From NCBI GenBank assembly GCA_907164885.2, contig OU015490.1:221157369-221221368 (forward strand): 64,000 nt of DNA, written 5' to 3'. Below are positions 33,786 to 44,814 of the stretch, piece by piece (the stretch's first letter is position 1; every line of letters starts with the position of its first letter). The position numbers and the translations under genes are program-made. Under the pieces are notes generated by a model. That model ran no database searches, was not told the origin of the DNA, and was given only the letters and a program-made list of their open reading frames with translations. Source of the DNA: Dolomedes plantarius (lineage: Eukaryota; Arthropoda; Arachnida; Araneae; Dolomedidae).

Positions 33786-34900
33786 GTTACAATAGATTTA
33801 AGGTTCGGCCTTGATTCGATTTTTGATGATACACGAGAAGAATCTTAAAATAGAATTGTAGCCTTGGGCTTCGCGCTAAGAAACAATCGTGCACCGTCAT
33901 CGAGAGAACACGAGTATACGTCGCATTGTGACATGAAGAAAGAAAACAACTGCAACGAAAATGACAAAATAGTTCAATCTGCATCTGCATGTTCTGGTAT
34001 CAACCATCACAGGTTGAAGGGAACTTCACAAACCAAGCTTTTCGGAAAAGTAGCTATTCCCAAACCAATCGTAGTAGATGCTAATATAAAATATCGTCCA
34101 CAATGTTGCCCCGATCGCAAATCCTGGTCAATTAATAGTCGAAATACGGCATTTGGCCCGATGAAACATTGTTCACATTCTTCCCGGCATCAGGATGTGC
34201 GTATATCTGGAGAACACCTACAGAAAAGTAAGATTCTGGCTGTCTCACCTCAACTGTCAATCGTGGAGGTAGACAGCCGTGGAGGTAGACTGACGTGGAG
34301 GTATCAGGGTTTGGGAAGGCATCTCATGGTTTTCTTCAGTCCCTATTGTACCCCTAAAATGGAGATTGAATGAAAAGAACTATGTTTAAATTTTAGCTCA
34401 CTGTTCCATCGTATGGTGCAAACATTGTTTCTTGCAGGAGATGGCGCTCTCCGGTATGATAATCCCCTATACATAGACATAAATCTATCAAGTATTGGTT
34501 TAAAGAGCATGAAAAGAAGCCAAATATCTTATTTTGTCCTGTACAATCCACCCGACTACAAATCATTCAACCACTGTGATATGTATAAGCGGATAAATAA
34601 ACGTATCGATATCCACCCACAACATCGCTACAACAACTTTGATAATTTTTTCTTGATGAATGGTGTAATATATTCTTAACTACTAATTATGACTTGTACA
34701 ATCCAATTCCAAGGTGAATCAGGTGGTACTATATGAAAAAGGTATCTTATCTTTCCCTGTATAATACCCCCCCCCCCGACTATATATCATCCAACCACTG
34801 TGATCTGTAATCGGATATAGCTAGGTATCGATATACAACACAACATCTCTACAGGAACTTTCATGATTTTTCCCTGAAGAATGGTATAATATATTCTTAA
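33786..34900 (+). pseudogene. Tc1-like transposase pseudogene with duplicated 3' end
   Basis: The plus strand holds a decayed Tc1 gene. Visible parts are KLFGKVAIPKPIVVDANIKY and DRKSWSI (the stretch before the first Asp), a shifted WRTP-type segment near 34210, then MVQTLFLAGDGALRYDN (second Asp region) and frameshifted pieces of the third. The sequence from 34538 is repeated from 34756 (period 218 bp). The second unit is cut at 34900 by a piggyBac element and resumes at 37173. The right terminal repeat, read inverted, is CTGGTGGTTATCAAAATAAT at about 37287-37306. The same family occurs inverted at 39635-40226. Confidence 0.7.
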
Positions 34901-37168
34901 CCTTCTTGCGTTGTTCCAATGTAGCATACACCTAAGGTGTTCGGAACAAAAATGACCCAAAGCGTAATTTTCAATGTTGTTGTATTATAGTCACATTTTA
35001 TTTATATTAATAATTTAATTATTTATTTAGTTATCATTTTATCTACACTTTTATGTATTAGTATATCATTTAACATTGTTTTACAGGTAAGTTTTCATAA
35101 CCATAAGGAAGCTTGAATTTAATGAACCACTCTGTATTCATAAAATAGAAATGCTTTAATTCAATCCTTCACCCCTGAAAATCTGTAAACTTTCAAATGC
35201 AATACAATGTAGCACGGATTTTTCCTGCATTTATTGCATATTTATTTTTACATTCGTTTGATAAAACAAGGAAGTTATCACGTGTGTATATTATTTGTTT
35301 ATTTTCGGAAGTAAAATCACACATTCACAAAATATTTATGGAATGTTCAGCTTACATCCAGCAATAAAATTTTGGACGCTTGAACGATGAATGAAGGAAA
35401 GTCAAAGAAAATTTGTGAATTCGTTAGCCTCTAAGTTGTTCCGTTTATATACAATTGTTACACACTTGAATGCAATGTTTATTACAAATAAACTGTCTAC
35501 CTTTGAAACACCTCACAGGACTTTTGTTTTCCGTCTGTATGCATAAGCGACATCTTCTCCTTTTGCCAGCAGTTGCTACATTTCTGGATTCTGCAGATTG
35601 GGGTTCAGGTTGTCCTGAGTTTCGAATACTCATTGCCAGTACTTGGGCAGCCCTTGCTCTTGGCAGATGTTTGCTTCCTTCAATGTGGTGGGTAACCAAA
35701 ATCATGTCAAGCTTCTCAATGGAGATTCTCCTTTTGTGAAATGAGTTCATCTTCCATTCTGGGTTGATCTTGATGAATAATAAGAATGCTTTATACTCGG
35801 AAATGTCTAGGATGTTGGAGAAAACTTCAATGGACCATCTATTAGTCTTTCTCCAACAAGAATACTGGGAGGCTAGTTTATCTAAAGTCTACTCCTCGTT
35901 TGGTGCTGTTAATATCTAGAATGATTTGAGGTTTCTTTGCGTCTGTATCTGTTATCTTTCTGTGATGGTGAAGAGTACTCTGGAGGACTATATCCTTGCC
36001 TCTTTACTGGCTATATGGATGTATGTTCCAGACATAATTGGTAGCGTTGTCACAAAGTATCCAAAATGTTATGCCGTACTTGGCTGGTTTGCTGGACATG
36101 TACTGGCGGAAGGGGCACTTTCCTTGGAAAGCTACCAGTTGTTCATCCCCAGTAACGTATATTTCTGGGTTATACATCATAGGCAAAATTTCCACCCACT
36201 TGTCACAATGTTTTCTTATGGCTGGAAATTTGTCGGTTACTCCCTTTCTTGGTCGGGTCAGCTTGTCATCCAATCGAAGAATCTTTGATATCATTTTGAA
36301 TTTTTCAAAGGGCATAGTTGCCCTGAAGATATCCCGTCCTGCTGTGGCATCCCACAGACTCTCTGTGGACTCATTACGAAATTTATATACTCCAGACAGC
36401 AGCAACAAGCCAATAAATGCTTCCAAGTCAACGTTATTCAACTTCTTCCAACTGTCACCGAACACCTTTTTTCCTTCGACGTTACAATTTTTAGTATGAT
36501 ATTCACAATTGCTGAAGGAAAAAAACAACATAAATGCAGAGTATTCGTCTTCAATTCTAGACGTGGCGTATCTCTTGAGCTCTGGAGTCGTGTTCACGAC
36601 ATTTTCGGCCTCACGTGTACCACATGAAGCTTGTGGTACAGATTTCCATTTGATTTTACCATCTTTGCTTAATAGAGTCGCCGTCTGACTCGTCGACTGG
36701 TCAGATTCATCGCTTTTCAACGCTCCATAGCACACTCTACAAGAGTGGAAAGGAAAGCGCAGGAAGTAAATACCGGTTACAGAAACTAGGAACTGCTAAG
36801 GACAGTGCAGTACTTTAAGTATAATCTATTGTGTTAAAAGGTAATAAAAAAAATTTATAACGGAGAAGAACGAAAGCATTAATGCATTGTCACAGGAATA
36901 TTTGAATAATATATTAAAAACTGCGGTGCTGATGTTGCTATGTTCTGAAAATTCCATATGGGTCAAAATTGACCCGAACGACTTATGTGTTACAATTTTT
37001 ATTGTTAAAAAACTACCATTTGAAAAAAATAATTTCACATGGCTGAATATTTACTATGACTATATAAACAAAGTCACAATATATTTTTGAAAAATTCCCC
37101 AAATTGTAATAAATGTAAACGAAATAAATGTGTTATGGGTCAAAAAAGACTCGAACACCCTAAGAAGG
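34901..37168 (-). mobile_element. piggyBac element, 2.27 kb, TTAA-flanked
   Basis: TTAA at 34897-34900 and at 37169-37172. The ends CCTTCTTGCGTTGTTCCAAT and, inverted, CCTTCTTAGGGTGTTCGAGT match at 15 of 20 positions. Subterminal GGTGTTCG..TGACCC words occur on both sides and GGGTCAAAATTGACCC lies at 36960. The element interrupts the second unit of the duplicated Tc1 tail. Confidence 0.85.
35445..36735 (-). pseudogene. piggyBac transposase pseudogene
   Basis: The first frame (36735-36004, 243 codons) contains the conserved FIGLLLLSGVYKFRNES region and MPFEKFKMISKILRLDD. Then comes YVTGDEQLVAFQGKCPFRQY, with the first catalytic Asp, and KYGITFWILCDNATNYVWN, with the second Asp region. The catalytic NSTKRGVD motif is readable near 35910 but is followed by a one-base shift. 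The last frame, SQYSCWRKTNRWS through CRRCRLC-like Cys-rich sequence (CRLCIQTENKSPVRC .. CNKHCIQVC), ends at 35445. Frameshifts between 36004 and 35750 inactivate it. Length and domain order are normal for the family. Confidence 0.85.
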
Positions 37169-37172
37169 TTAA

Positions 37173-37305
37173 CCACTACCCATGACTTGTATAATCCAAT
37201 TCCAAGGTGAACCAGGTGGAATTACATGAGAAAGGTGATTCTGTGTCGTATTAATAAAGGTTTTCAAGATGTTTCTTAGTGTTTCCATTATTTTGATAAC
37301 CACCA

Positions 37306-37306
<1 letters not shown>
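37173..37306 (+). mobile_element. Right end of the interrupted Tc1 element
   Basis: CCATGACTTGTATAATCCAA onward continues the second copy of the duplicated tail (compare 34689 onward). It ends in the inverted terminal sequence GTTTCCATTATTTTGATAAC followed by CACCAG and then a TA array. Confidence 0.7.

Positions 37307-37307
<1 letters not shown>

Positions 37308-37376
<69 letters not shown>
37308..37376. repeat. (TA)n microsatellite at the Tc1 terminus
   Basis: About 68 bp of TA beginning directly at the Tc1-like inverted repeat. Confidence 0.95.
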
Positions 37377-37382
<6 letters not shown>

Positions 37383-38575
37383 CTTATGTGTTTTCTAAAT
37401 GTAAAAATACTTTTTTCGAGATTTCACGCCAAGCAGCTACAAAATAAAACGGGAATTTTTAATTATTTTCTTAAATATATGTTTGAAATAAAAGGATCAT
37501 GTTATATTTTTTAATGAGAGAACTGTCAGGTAATCACTTCTTGAAACATGTTTTTCTTTCCAAATTTAGTAAGTGTATGTTATTTTGTTCCTACTCGATG
37601 TCGCCATCATTTTAAGTAATAGCTTTGGTGTCGGACTAAGAAATAACTTAGATAAAATCGAAAAAGGAAAGAAAAAATATGATTTGAATTCACATTCCAC
37701 CAATAAATTACAGTAAACAGTTTCTTATATCCCTTACTGTACATTTGAAACACTATTTGTAGGCATATGCAAAGAACCGATCTGTCAAATGGGAATATAT
37801 CCTAATTTATTACAAATTTATGAATACTTAGGAGAATTTAAGGCAGAAGCTGAAATAAGTGTTTTAATTTTTGTATAAAACCTTCAAAAGTACTTAAAAA
37901 ATAGTTTTAAGTGGTCTGCAAAAGTCTTGTAATATTTAAGTAGGGATTACGTTATTTTCATTTATGTAATATTTATCTCTCAGATCAATTTTACTATTAT
38001 TAATTTTTAGAAAAGAAAAATACTCTACTTAAACTTCGCAAAGTGGTGTGATTTTAATCCCCTTATCCTGTAATTTCGCCTGTTCTTCACACTTTTTTAT
38101 GATGTTATAAGATAATAAAACCCTTTTATTCCGTGATTAGATCTTTTCTTAACACTTTAAAGAGCATGAGTAACACGAAATAATTTTTGTGTTTCTTCAC
38201 GGATATTAAAAGTAAAAAAAAATTAAAGAATGCTTGAGAAAGAAAAATAAATAAAGAAAGTATGGTGACAAATATTCCGATGATTTTACCTTTAAGAGGA
38301 TCTGACAAACACCTCTATTTTAAAATTCTGTAATAAAAGATATGATACAATTTTCTTTTTCATGCCTTATTCTGAATATACGCTTGTTTCCAAGCAATAA
38401 GACTATTAAATTTAGTTGTTAATTTATTGTCAAATAACTTTTTATATGTTTCTGAATTAAAATGTTTGATCCTCTTAGCCTCCGAGATGTAATTTTTGTT
38501 TTCAAGATGCAGAAAATTTGGAATTCCTTTTAGAATATAAAGAAATTTTTATTTTTAATGCGGCAAGCTCTTGTC
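37377..38575. other. No recognisable gene
   Basis: AT-rich; nothing assignable on either strand. Confidence 0.45.
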
Positions 38576-38579
38576 TCTA

Positions 38580-38775
38580 ATGGTTGGTACTTCTTGACGT
38601 TGTCCCATGTCAGTTAAATTTCCTGGCTACGTTATTATGGGAGCACCATATAGTAAAGTCAACATTGCTCCCTATTAGGGGGAACATACGGAAACGAACA
38701 ACCCTTGTGAGGGATTTGATCCCCAGCCCACTGAGTGGTAGTTAAGCACGATAACCACTATAGTATGTGGTCGGT
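38580..38775 (-). mobile_element. tRNA-derived SINE
   Basis: The minus strand begins with TATAGTGGTTATCGTGC (A-box-like) and has a B-box-like GGATCAAATCCC. The body, with GAGCACCATATAG and TTGCTCCCTATTA (plus strand), matches the SINE at 59847-60074. Confidence 0.65.
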
Positions 38776-39067
38776 ATAAACAGAGATGCTAATAGCTTAA
38801 CACAATTCCTTTTTTTATTCACTTCTTCAATACCTGACTGATGATCCATACATATTTTTCAGATCAATCGCTTTAATTAAAAATATTTGTCTTCTGAACA
38901 TAAAGAAATGCATTTATTGAGATTTTAGAGCAGGTAGTTTTGAAATAAAATAGAAAACTTATTAGAGCAGGTAGCTACGTGATAAAAAGAGAAAATTTTA
39001 TTACTTATTTTACTTTAGAAAATGTGCAAAAAAAAGGCATTTTATAAGGTTTGTACTAAATATTTCT

Positions 39068-39400
39068 GGGCTTGGTAGCCCAGTTGGCAAAGGCAGCGAT
39101 CCCGTTATCTAAGCGTCTCTGGTTCGATGCCAGTCGCAAGCAAACCCATCATCATATCCTTTAAAGGAGGTCGGAGCATGTAAAATTTGTCGTGACTGCA
39201 ATGTCCTCCAAGTTCTCAAATTTATCTCTGGAGGTGTGGGGTCATGTGTTACGGTATCGTCGCTTAACTGGGTTCAAAATTACGTGACTAGCCCATAGAG
39301 GGGTAATGCTGGTCCACCTATACGGTGCTCCCAGAAACTGTCCAGCAAAACCACGGTGTCATATGGCGGGAAGGATAATGTCCAACAAAACGTCTGCCGC
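39068..39400 (+). mobile_element. tRNA-derived SINE, same family as 15561
   Basis: The head GGGCTTGGTAGCCCAGTTGG contains the A box and TGGTTCGATGCC near 39120 the B box. Further on, CTCCAAGTTCTCAAATTTA and TCTGGAGGTGTGGGGTCA match the inverted copy at 15561. No CAA tail is preserved. Confidence 0.75.
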
Positions 39401-39547
39401 ATTGCAAACAAAATGTTTTGTAATAAAAAGATAGCTTTGAAAGAAAAATGGAAATCCTTTTTCGGTATAGAGAGGATTGTTGACAGCTTAACCTTTAGCT
39501 TACGGGGCTAATTTTTCCGATTCCCTATTTAGAACGAGAATGTTTCC

Positions 39548-39549
<2 letters not shown>

Positions 39550-39632
<83 letters not shown>
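39550..39632. repeat. (TA)n microsatellite within a CTGCAT..ATGCAG palindrome
   Basis: About 80 bp of TA bounded by CCTGCATATA and TATATGCAGG. The right boundary is the start of a Tc1-like terminal repeat. Confidence 0.95.
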
Positions 39633-39634
<2 letters not shown>

Positions 39635-39635
<1 letters not shown>

Positions 39636-40226
39636 GGTGGTTATCAGAATAATGGAAACACTTAAAAACATCATGAAACAATTTATTAATACGGGGCAGG
39701 ATCACCTTTGTCATATAGTACCACCTGATTCACCTTGGAATTCGATTATACAATTCATAATTAGTAGTTAAGAATATATTATACCATTCTTCAATAAAAA
39801 TTTATCAAAATTGTTGTAGAGATGTTGTGGGTGGATATAGATACGTTTATTTATCCGCTTATACATATCACAGTGGTTGAATGATTTCTAGTCGGGGGGG
39901 GGGATTGTACAGGACAAAATAAGATATTTGGCTTCTTTTTCATGCTCTTTAAACCAATACTTGATAGATTTAGCTCTATGTATAGGTGATTATCATAGCG
40001 GAGAACGCCATCTCCTGCAAGAAACAATGTTTGCACCTTACGATGGAATAGTGAGCCAAAATTTCGACATAGTCCTTGTCATTCAATCTCCCTTTTACGG
40101 TTACAATAGGGACTGAAAAAAAACCATGAGATGCCTTCCCAAACCCTGAGAGATCTACCTCCATGATTGACGGTTGAGATGACACAGCCAGTATATTACG
40201 CTTGTGCAAATGTTCTCTTGTGCAAG
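39635..40226 (-). pseudogene. Tc1-like element fragment, inverted relative to 33786
   Basis: The low end reads CAGGTGGTTATCAGAATAAT, the terminal repeat of the family. Minus-strand frames contain PIVTVKGRLNDKDYVEILAH and MQTLFLAGDGVLRYDN (second Asp region) and the SPPPTRN piece of the third region. The gene is cut at about 40226, within the WRTP-type segment, by an unrelated dispersed repeat. It lacks the duplication and piggyBac insertion seen in the other copy. Confidence 0.7.
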
Positions 40227-40229
40227 TCT

Positions 40230-40477
40230 TTGTAGATATCTCTTGACAATTCAAAATATGTTATGTAAGTATTACATAAAGAGATGGAACAAGAGAAAGG
40301 GGATACTTTATATAAACTGCAATCCTACACTGCAGCAACTTACAATATCCCTGGAGAGAATATTTTCTTTTGCATTATAATGTGACACCAAATGTGATAA
40401 AATGAAATTTTCCTTTCTGATGAAGTATCTCTTAGCGATGCATTCTCTCATCAATGTGAATCATATAATTAGTGATA
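40230..40477 (+). repeat. Dispersed 245-bp repeat, copy 1
   Basis: From GTAGATATCTCTTGACAATT to TAATTAGTGATA, nearly identical to 48818-49062 in the same orientation. No coding content. Confidence 0.85.
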
Positions 40478-41787
40478 CAGAGGCTGTTCGCACATTTTTT
40501 AGACGATTTTGGTAAGCGGTAATAAAAAAGTTTTTGCTGCAAAAGAAATAATTGCAATTGTACTATGTTTTTAAAAGTCAAAATTATCATCTGCGGCTTG
40601 AAAGTTTTGTTTTTATTCAAAATGGCGTTTTTAAGAAAGCAGTGGTTCGAAGGCTACATTTATGCTCTTTCCGAAGAGAAATATGCATACTGCGTTATCC
40701 AAAAACGATGTGAGAGTCATGGTTTTGTGATATCTAAAGCGTCGATAGGTAATATCGTGAACAAGAAAGGAAAAAAACGTCAAATTGGAGCCTCAAGTGG
40801 GACAAAAATTCCAAAAAAGTATCCAAGGAAATCAACGAAGTATCAACGAACATCTTCGACTATTGCAAAGGTACGTTATTTAATGTTAATAAAAATCCCC
40901 TTAGTCAAAGGACAGTTGCAATATCATTAAAATGCTCGCTGTCCACTGTAAACAAAACGATAAACATTGATTTAAATCTTAAGAAACCGAAAAAACGCAA
41001 TGTGCATCGTCTTCTTCCAAATCATATCGCTGAACGCAGGACACGCTGCAGAATTCTATATGAGAAACACTTATCCAAAGAAAAATGGAAAACAATTGTC
41101 AGAATAGATGAATCATGGGTGTATTTAAATTATTGCAACAAAAAAAGAGCCATTTATTATCATAAAAAGGGAGAAAAAAATTAAGTACATGGTTCAAAGT
41201 ATCGAAAGAAAGTTTTTCTATGGGATTCATGATTGTTGCTGGTTTTTCTTATAATGGCAAGTTAAAAATAAAGAGAGTGGAAATAATGTCAAGATTAACT
41301 CCAAATACTATCAGGAACATATTTTATCACCAACATTTCTGAATGAAATACCATCTCTTTACCCACAGTGCCATCAATCTGTGAGACTCCATCAGGACAA
41401 AGCTAGCAGTCACACATCAAAATCCACTGTAAATTTCGTAAAAGAAAGTGAACAAAAATCTGGTATCAAGGCCATACCCTTCACTGATATCTCTACTAAA
41501 TCTCCCGATGTATCACCTATGGATTTTTGTGCTTTCGGACTTTTCAAATCTGCATTATCCAAACGTCGTCCCAAAACCCTTACAGGACTCTGGAAAGCTG
41601 TTCAGGAGGAATGGGATAGAATACCTCTTCTGACACTTCAAAAGGCATTATTATCTTGGAAATTGCGGTGTCGAAAGATAGTTCAGAATAAGGGATGTCA
41701 AATAGAACATTTAACACACAAGAATTTTATGTAATTTAGTTTTGGGAATACAATATACATCGTCTAAAAATGTGTGAACAGCCTCTG
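40478..41787 (+). mobile_element. mariner element with TIRs and TA duplication
   Basis: 1310 bp bounded by TA (40476-40477 and 41788-41789). The ends CAGAGGCTGTTCGCACATTT and, inverted, CAGAGGCTGTTCACACATTT continue to TAGACGA, giving terminal inverted repeats of about 28 bp. The second copy of the flanking repeat (48818-49062) lacks the element and shows GTGATAC at the junction. Confidence 0.9.
40622..41734 (+). pseudogene. DD41D mariner transposase pseudogene
   Basis: The ATG at 40622 opens a helix-turn-helix region (FVISKASIGNIVNKKGKKR). After shifts, the frame at 41002 gives IVRIDESWVYLNY with the first catalytic Asp. The frame at 41381 gives RLHQDKASSHTS (second Asp) and SPDVSPMDFCAFG, whose final Asp lies 41 residues after the second. 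That spacing defines the DD41D group, rather than the usual DD34D. The C-terminus ends at 41734 close to the right terminal repeat. At least two frameshifts and a stop separate the pieces. Confidence 0.8.
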
Positions 41788-41789
41788 TA

Positions 41790-42987
41790 TATACAACACA
41801 ATGGTGACAAACTTGAAATTTTCAAAAGGAATAAAACTTTATCTAATATGCACGGGAATAATTAAATTACGCGTATACGACTGAGATGTAATTCAATTTT
41901 GGGAAACTCTTCATCATTGATATGGAGTTACTACAGGTGATTACTACATAGCTATGCATATTCTACTTATAATATGCACAAACGTGATTTAAATTTAGAA
42001 ACTTAGCTATTTTATATACTTATTTTTGAACAATATATGCAGAGGTAGTTCTGGTATTGCAATATATCAGAGCAATATACACAATTAGCAATATACACAG
42101 TTAGCCATATACACAATAGTTAGCAATATACACAATTAATAGACAATAAAATGTAATGTACGACTAAACACACAATCACAATCCTAACTTACAGTCTTTT
42201 CGATGGGGTCTTTTGATATGCAATTTCTAACTATCTATTTCTAAGACACCTGAAAATATTAATAGCGACAGAGAAAATAGTTCTTAAATTGTCATTTCCC
42301 TGAATTCAATATTTCAACCTGGGAACGGATTTTCGAGGCTAAAGCCGTTTTATATACTTATTTGTGTGACAACGTATCTGTGAAATGTTATATTCATTCG
42401 GTTGAAGAAAATAAAATGAAGCAGTGGGACTATGGAAAGCTCGATTTGGCTTAACAGCTAAATTATGTCCTGAGACTTCTGCCATGTAAAATTATGGATC
42501 CGCAGAGGACAGTTCTTTATTTTTCATGCCCCTCCAGGGATTGTCGGAAAGATTTTGTCAACGTTGCCCTTTATCGCTAAAAGAGTCCTGTATATTTCTA
42601 ATGATGTTTTGTTACGAGGATTTCGATAAGATAACATAAAAAATTCTTCATGTAGTAGCATAATAGAAATACTCTATTTGCTGCTGAAACACATTTTCTT
42701 CGCTTTATGTACGTAATTTCACGTACATATCAGAACTTATATATCTTCCCAATTTCGAAAACAGTGAGAAATAGGTAGAAAGGGGAACCTTAATTTCATT
42801 AATCTGAAACTGATATTTTTGTTAAAATATATTAATATAAACAATTCAACACCAAACAAACAAATTAAAAAGCGATCATAGACTGCCAAACAAATTAACT
42901 TAAAACCTACCCCAGAGTTCAAAACTTATAAGATATCAATAAAAGATTGCGCAGTTGCAGCAACTCCTTATATTGAAATTAGACAAA
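41790..42987. other. No recognisable gene
   Basis: AT-rich. Around 42060-42150 the phrase AGCAATATACACA(A/G)TTA is repeated four times in tandem with variations. Nothing coding was recognised. Confidence 0.45.
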
Positions 42988-43497
42988 TATAACTAAAACA
43001 ATCCAACAAAGCTAGATAATTAAAGAAGAATATAGACAAAAAGCAAACAGAAAACAAGCACTCAGGGCTCCACGCACCAAAGGCAAGATTCTGTAGTAAT
43101 GCCGGAACTAAACCAGGAATCGAGGTAACCGACTGGTCTCGTCATCAGGGAGCCTAACCAAATCAGTTACCTCAAGGGGAACTTTCTGAATAGGATGCAG
43201 GTATAACCAAAAGTCATCCCAAGGCCCAGAGATCCCCATTGAAACAGATAGTCAAAAGAAAATGAAAAGACACAAACAACTTTACCTTCCTATCCAGAAA
43301 GTTCCCCTTGTGGTAACTGATTTGTTTATGCTCCCTGATGACGAGACCAGTCGGTTACATCGATTTCTGGTTTAGTTCTGGCACTACTACAGAATTTTGC
43401 CTTTGGTGCGTAGAGCCCAGAGTGATTGTTTTCTGTTTATTTTTTGTCTACATTCTTCCTTTAATTATCTAGCTCTGTTGGATTTTTTTTAGTTATA
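42988..43497. repeat. Long inverted repeat: two 208/210-bp arms, 92-bp loop
   Basis: The left arm 42988-43195 and right arm 43288-43497 are reverse complements at roughly nine positions in ten. Shared words include TAACCGACTGGTCTCGTCAT and CGCACCAAAGGCAA. The loop is 43196-43287. No coding sequence was found. It could be a foldback MITE or a source of hairpin RNA if transcribed. Confidence 0.9.
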
Positions 43498-43959
43498 GTA
43501 TTTTTGCTAGTAATATAAGAATTTTCCCTCTATACTAACCACTACACACACACATATATATATACACTCATATATCGGTATTCATCTGCTTCGGTACTCC
43601 GCGTATGACCGGTACTCGTCATATTTCGATGCTAAAACATGGCTTCGTTGCATATGCTAAATCATGTATGAGGCAGGACGGTGCCCCCGCATCTTGTCTC
43701 TCCTGAGGAAATGAAAAAAACGCTGAGCAAACTCATACTATTTTGTGCTCTGTGCAGAAATACACATATTTCACAGTGTACTTTCTTTTCTTTAAATGTA
43801 GGATTACGTTCCTCCATAACGTCCTCCGGAAAGCAACATTTCAGACGCTAAAACCGTTCGTCGTCGTGAGATATAATCATTGGCAACGCGCCAAACCCAG
43901 TCTGCATCGCTTGGGCAAGCAGTAAACAGTTAAACAGAAAAGTACCAAAATGCGACAAA

Positions 43960-43960
<1 letters not shown>
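43498..43960. other. No recognisable gene
   Basis: Contains a short CACACACATATATATA run at about 43546 and a GC-richer patch at 43580-43720. No coding call. Confidence 0.4.

Positions 43961-43962
<2 letters not shown>

Positions 43963-44052
<90 letters not shown>
43963..44052. repeat. (TA)n microsatellite
   Basis: About 90 bp of pure TA. Confidence 0.95.
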
Positions 44053-44056
<4 letters not shown>

Positions 44057-44477
44057 TGCAGTAGGCAATGAAAAGTAATCCTACGATAATAACCCGCGGA
44101 AGTTTCATTAGAAAAGACTTCCTGAAATGTTATGTGTTTTTTTTTCTCATTTGATGCTTAATTTATTTCCTTTAAAAGTAATCATGAGTTCGAAGAAGTT
44201 TAGCGATAGCTCTCAGTAAAAAAAGATAGTGATAACCATGATAGAACAGACGAAAAGAGATAATAGCTAAGTCTAGTTTAAATATTTTGTATAAATAAAC
44301 AGATCTGTCAGTTTATAAATTGCAGGCTAAAATATCAAATTTCTGACTTAAGGAACGAATTAATACTACTTTCATTACTCTTATGGGAAAAATTCGCTCG
44401 TTACTCGGCCTGCCTTCTGGAACTAAGTTTAAGTTGGGGTTAGTCTGGAACTAAGTCTGGAGTTAAGTTTTAAACCA
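44053..44477. other. No recognisable gene
   Basis: AT-rich spacer before the SINE. Confidence 0.4.
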
Positions 44478-44764
44478 ATACCCCTAGTGGCGTAGAGTTT
44501 TAAAGCTTCAAGCTGCTACATAACAGGTCCAAGGTTCGAGCCTGTGACTGGGCAAGGTCGACTCAGCCTTTCATCTCTTGAGTGGGTCGATAAAATTAGG
44601 TCGAAATCCGCTTAGGAACTTACTCTGGGGGTCCCGCGTCAGGTTGACCACCTGTCCGAGACACATGTTCTATAGCACCCCAAGCTGACGGTCAACAAGA
44701 AAGTGGAGATGGACACCGTCGGCCGTGGTCCACAGCGGACAGTTGTACCATCAGTTTAGTTTTA

Positions 44765-44768
<4 letters not shown>
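44478..44768 (+). mobile_element. tRNA-derived SINE with a conserved-core-like domain
   Basis: The head contains TAGTGGCGTAGAG (A-box region) and GGTTCGAGCCT at 44533-44543 (B box). It is followed at 44557-44600 by GTCGACTCAGCCTTTCATCT and GGGTCGATAAAATTAGG, closely resembling a central motif shared by SINE superfamilies of distant invertebrates such as cephalopods. The element ends at a TTTAGTTTTAG sequence that grades into a TA array. Confidence 0.7.

Positions 44769-44811
<43 letters not shown>
44768..44811. repeat. (TA)n microsatellite at SINE tail
   Basis: About 44 bp of TA directly after the SINE 3' end. Confidence 0.95.

Positions 44812-44814
<3 letters not shown>

Noticed and set aside
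36038..36499. 153-codon plus-strand frame
   Set aside because: Antisense of the piggyBac transposase frame at 36735-36004.
44533..44543. tRNA gene candidates at GGTTCGA sites (also 15851 and 39120)
   Set aside because: B-box-like sequence is present, but the cloverleaf is incomplete and the sites sit in dispersed SINEs with downstream bodies.
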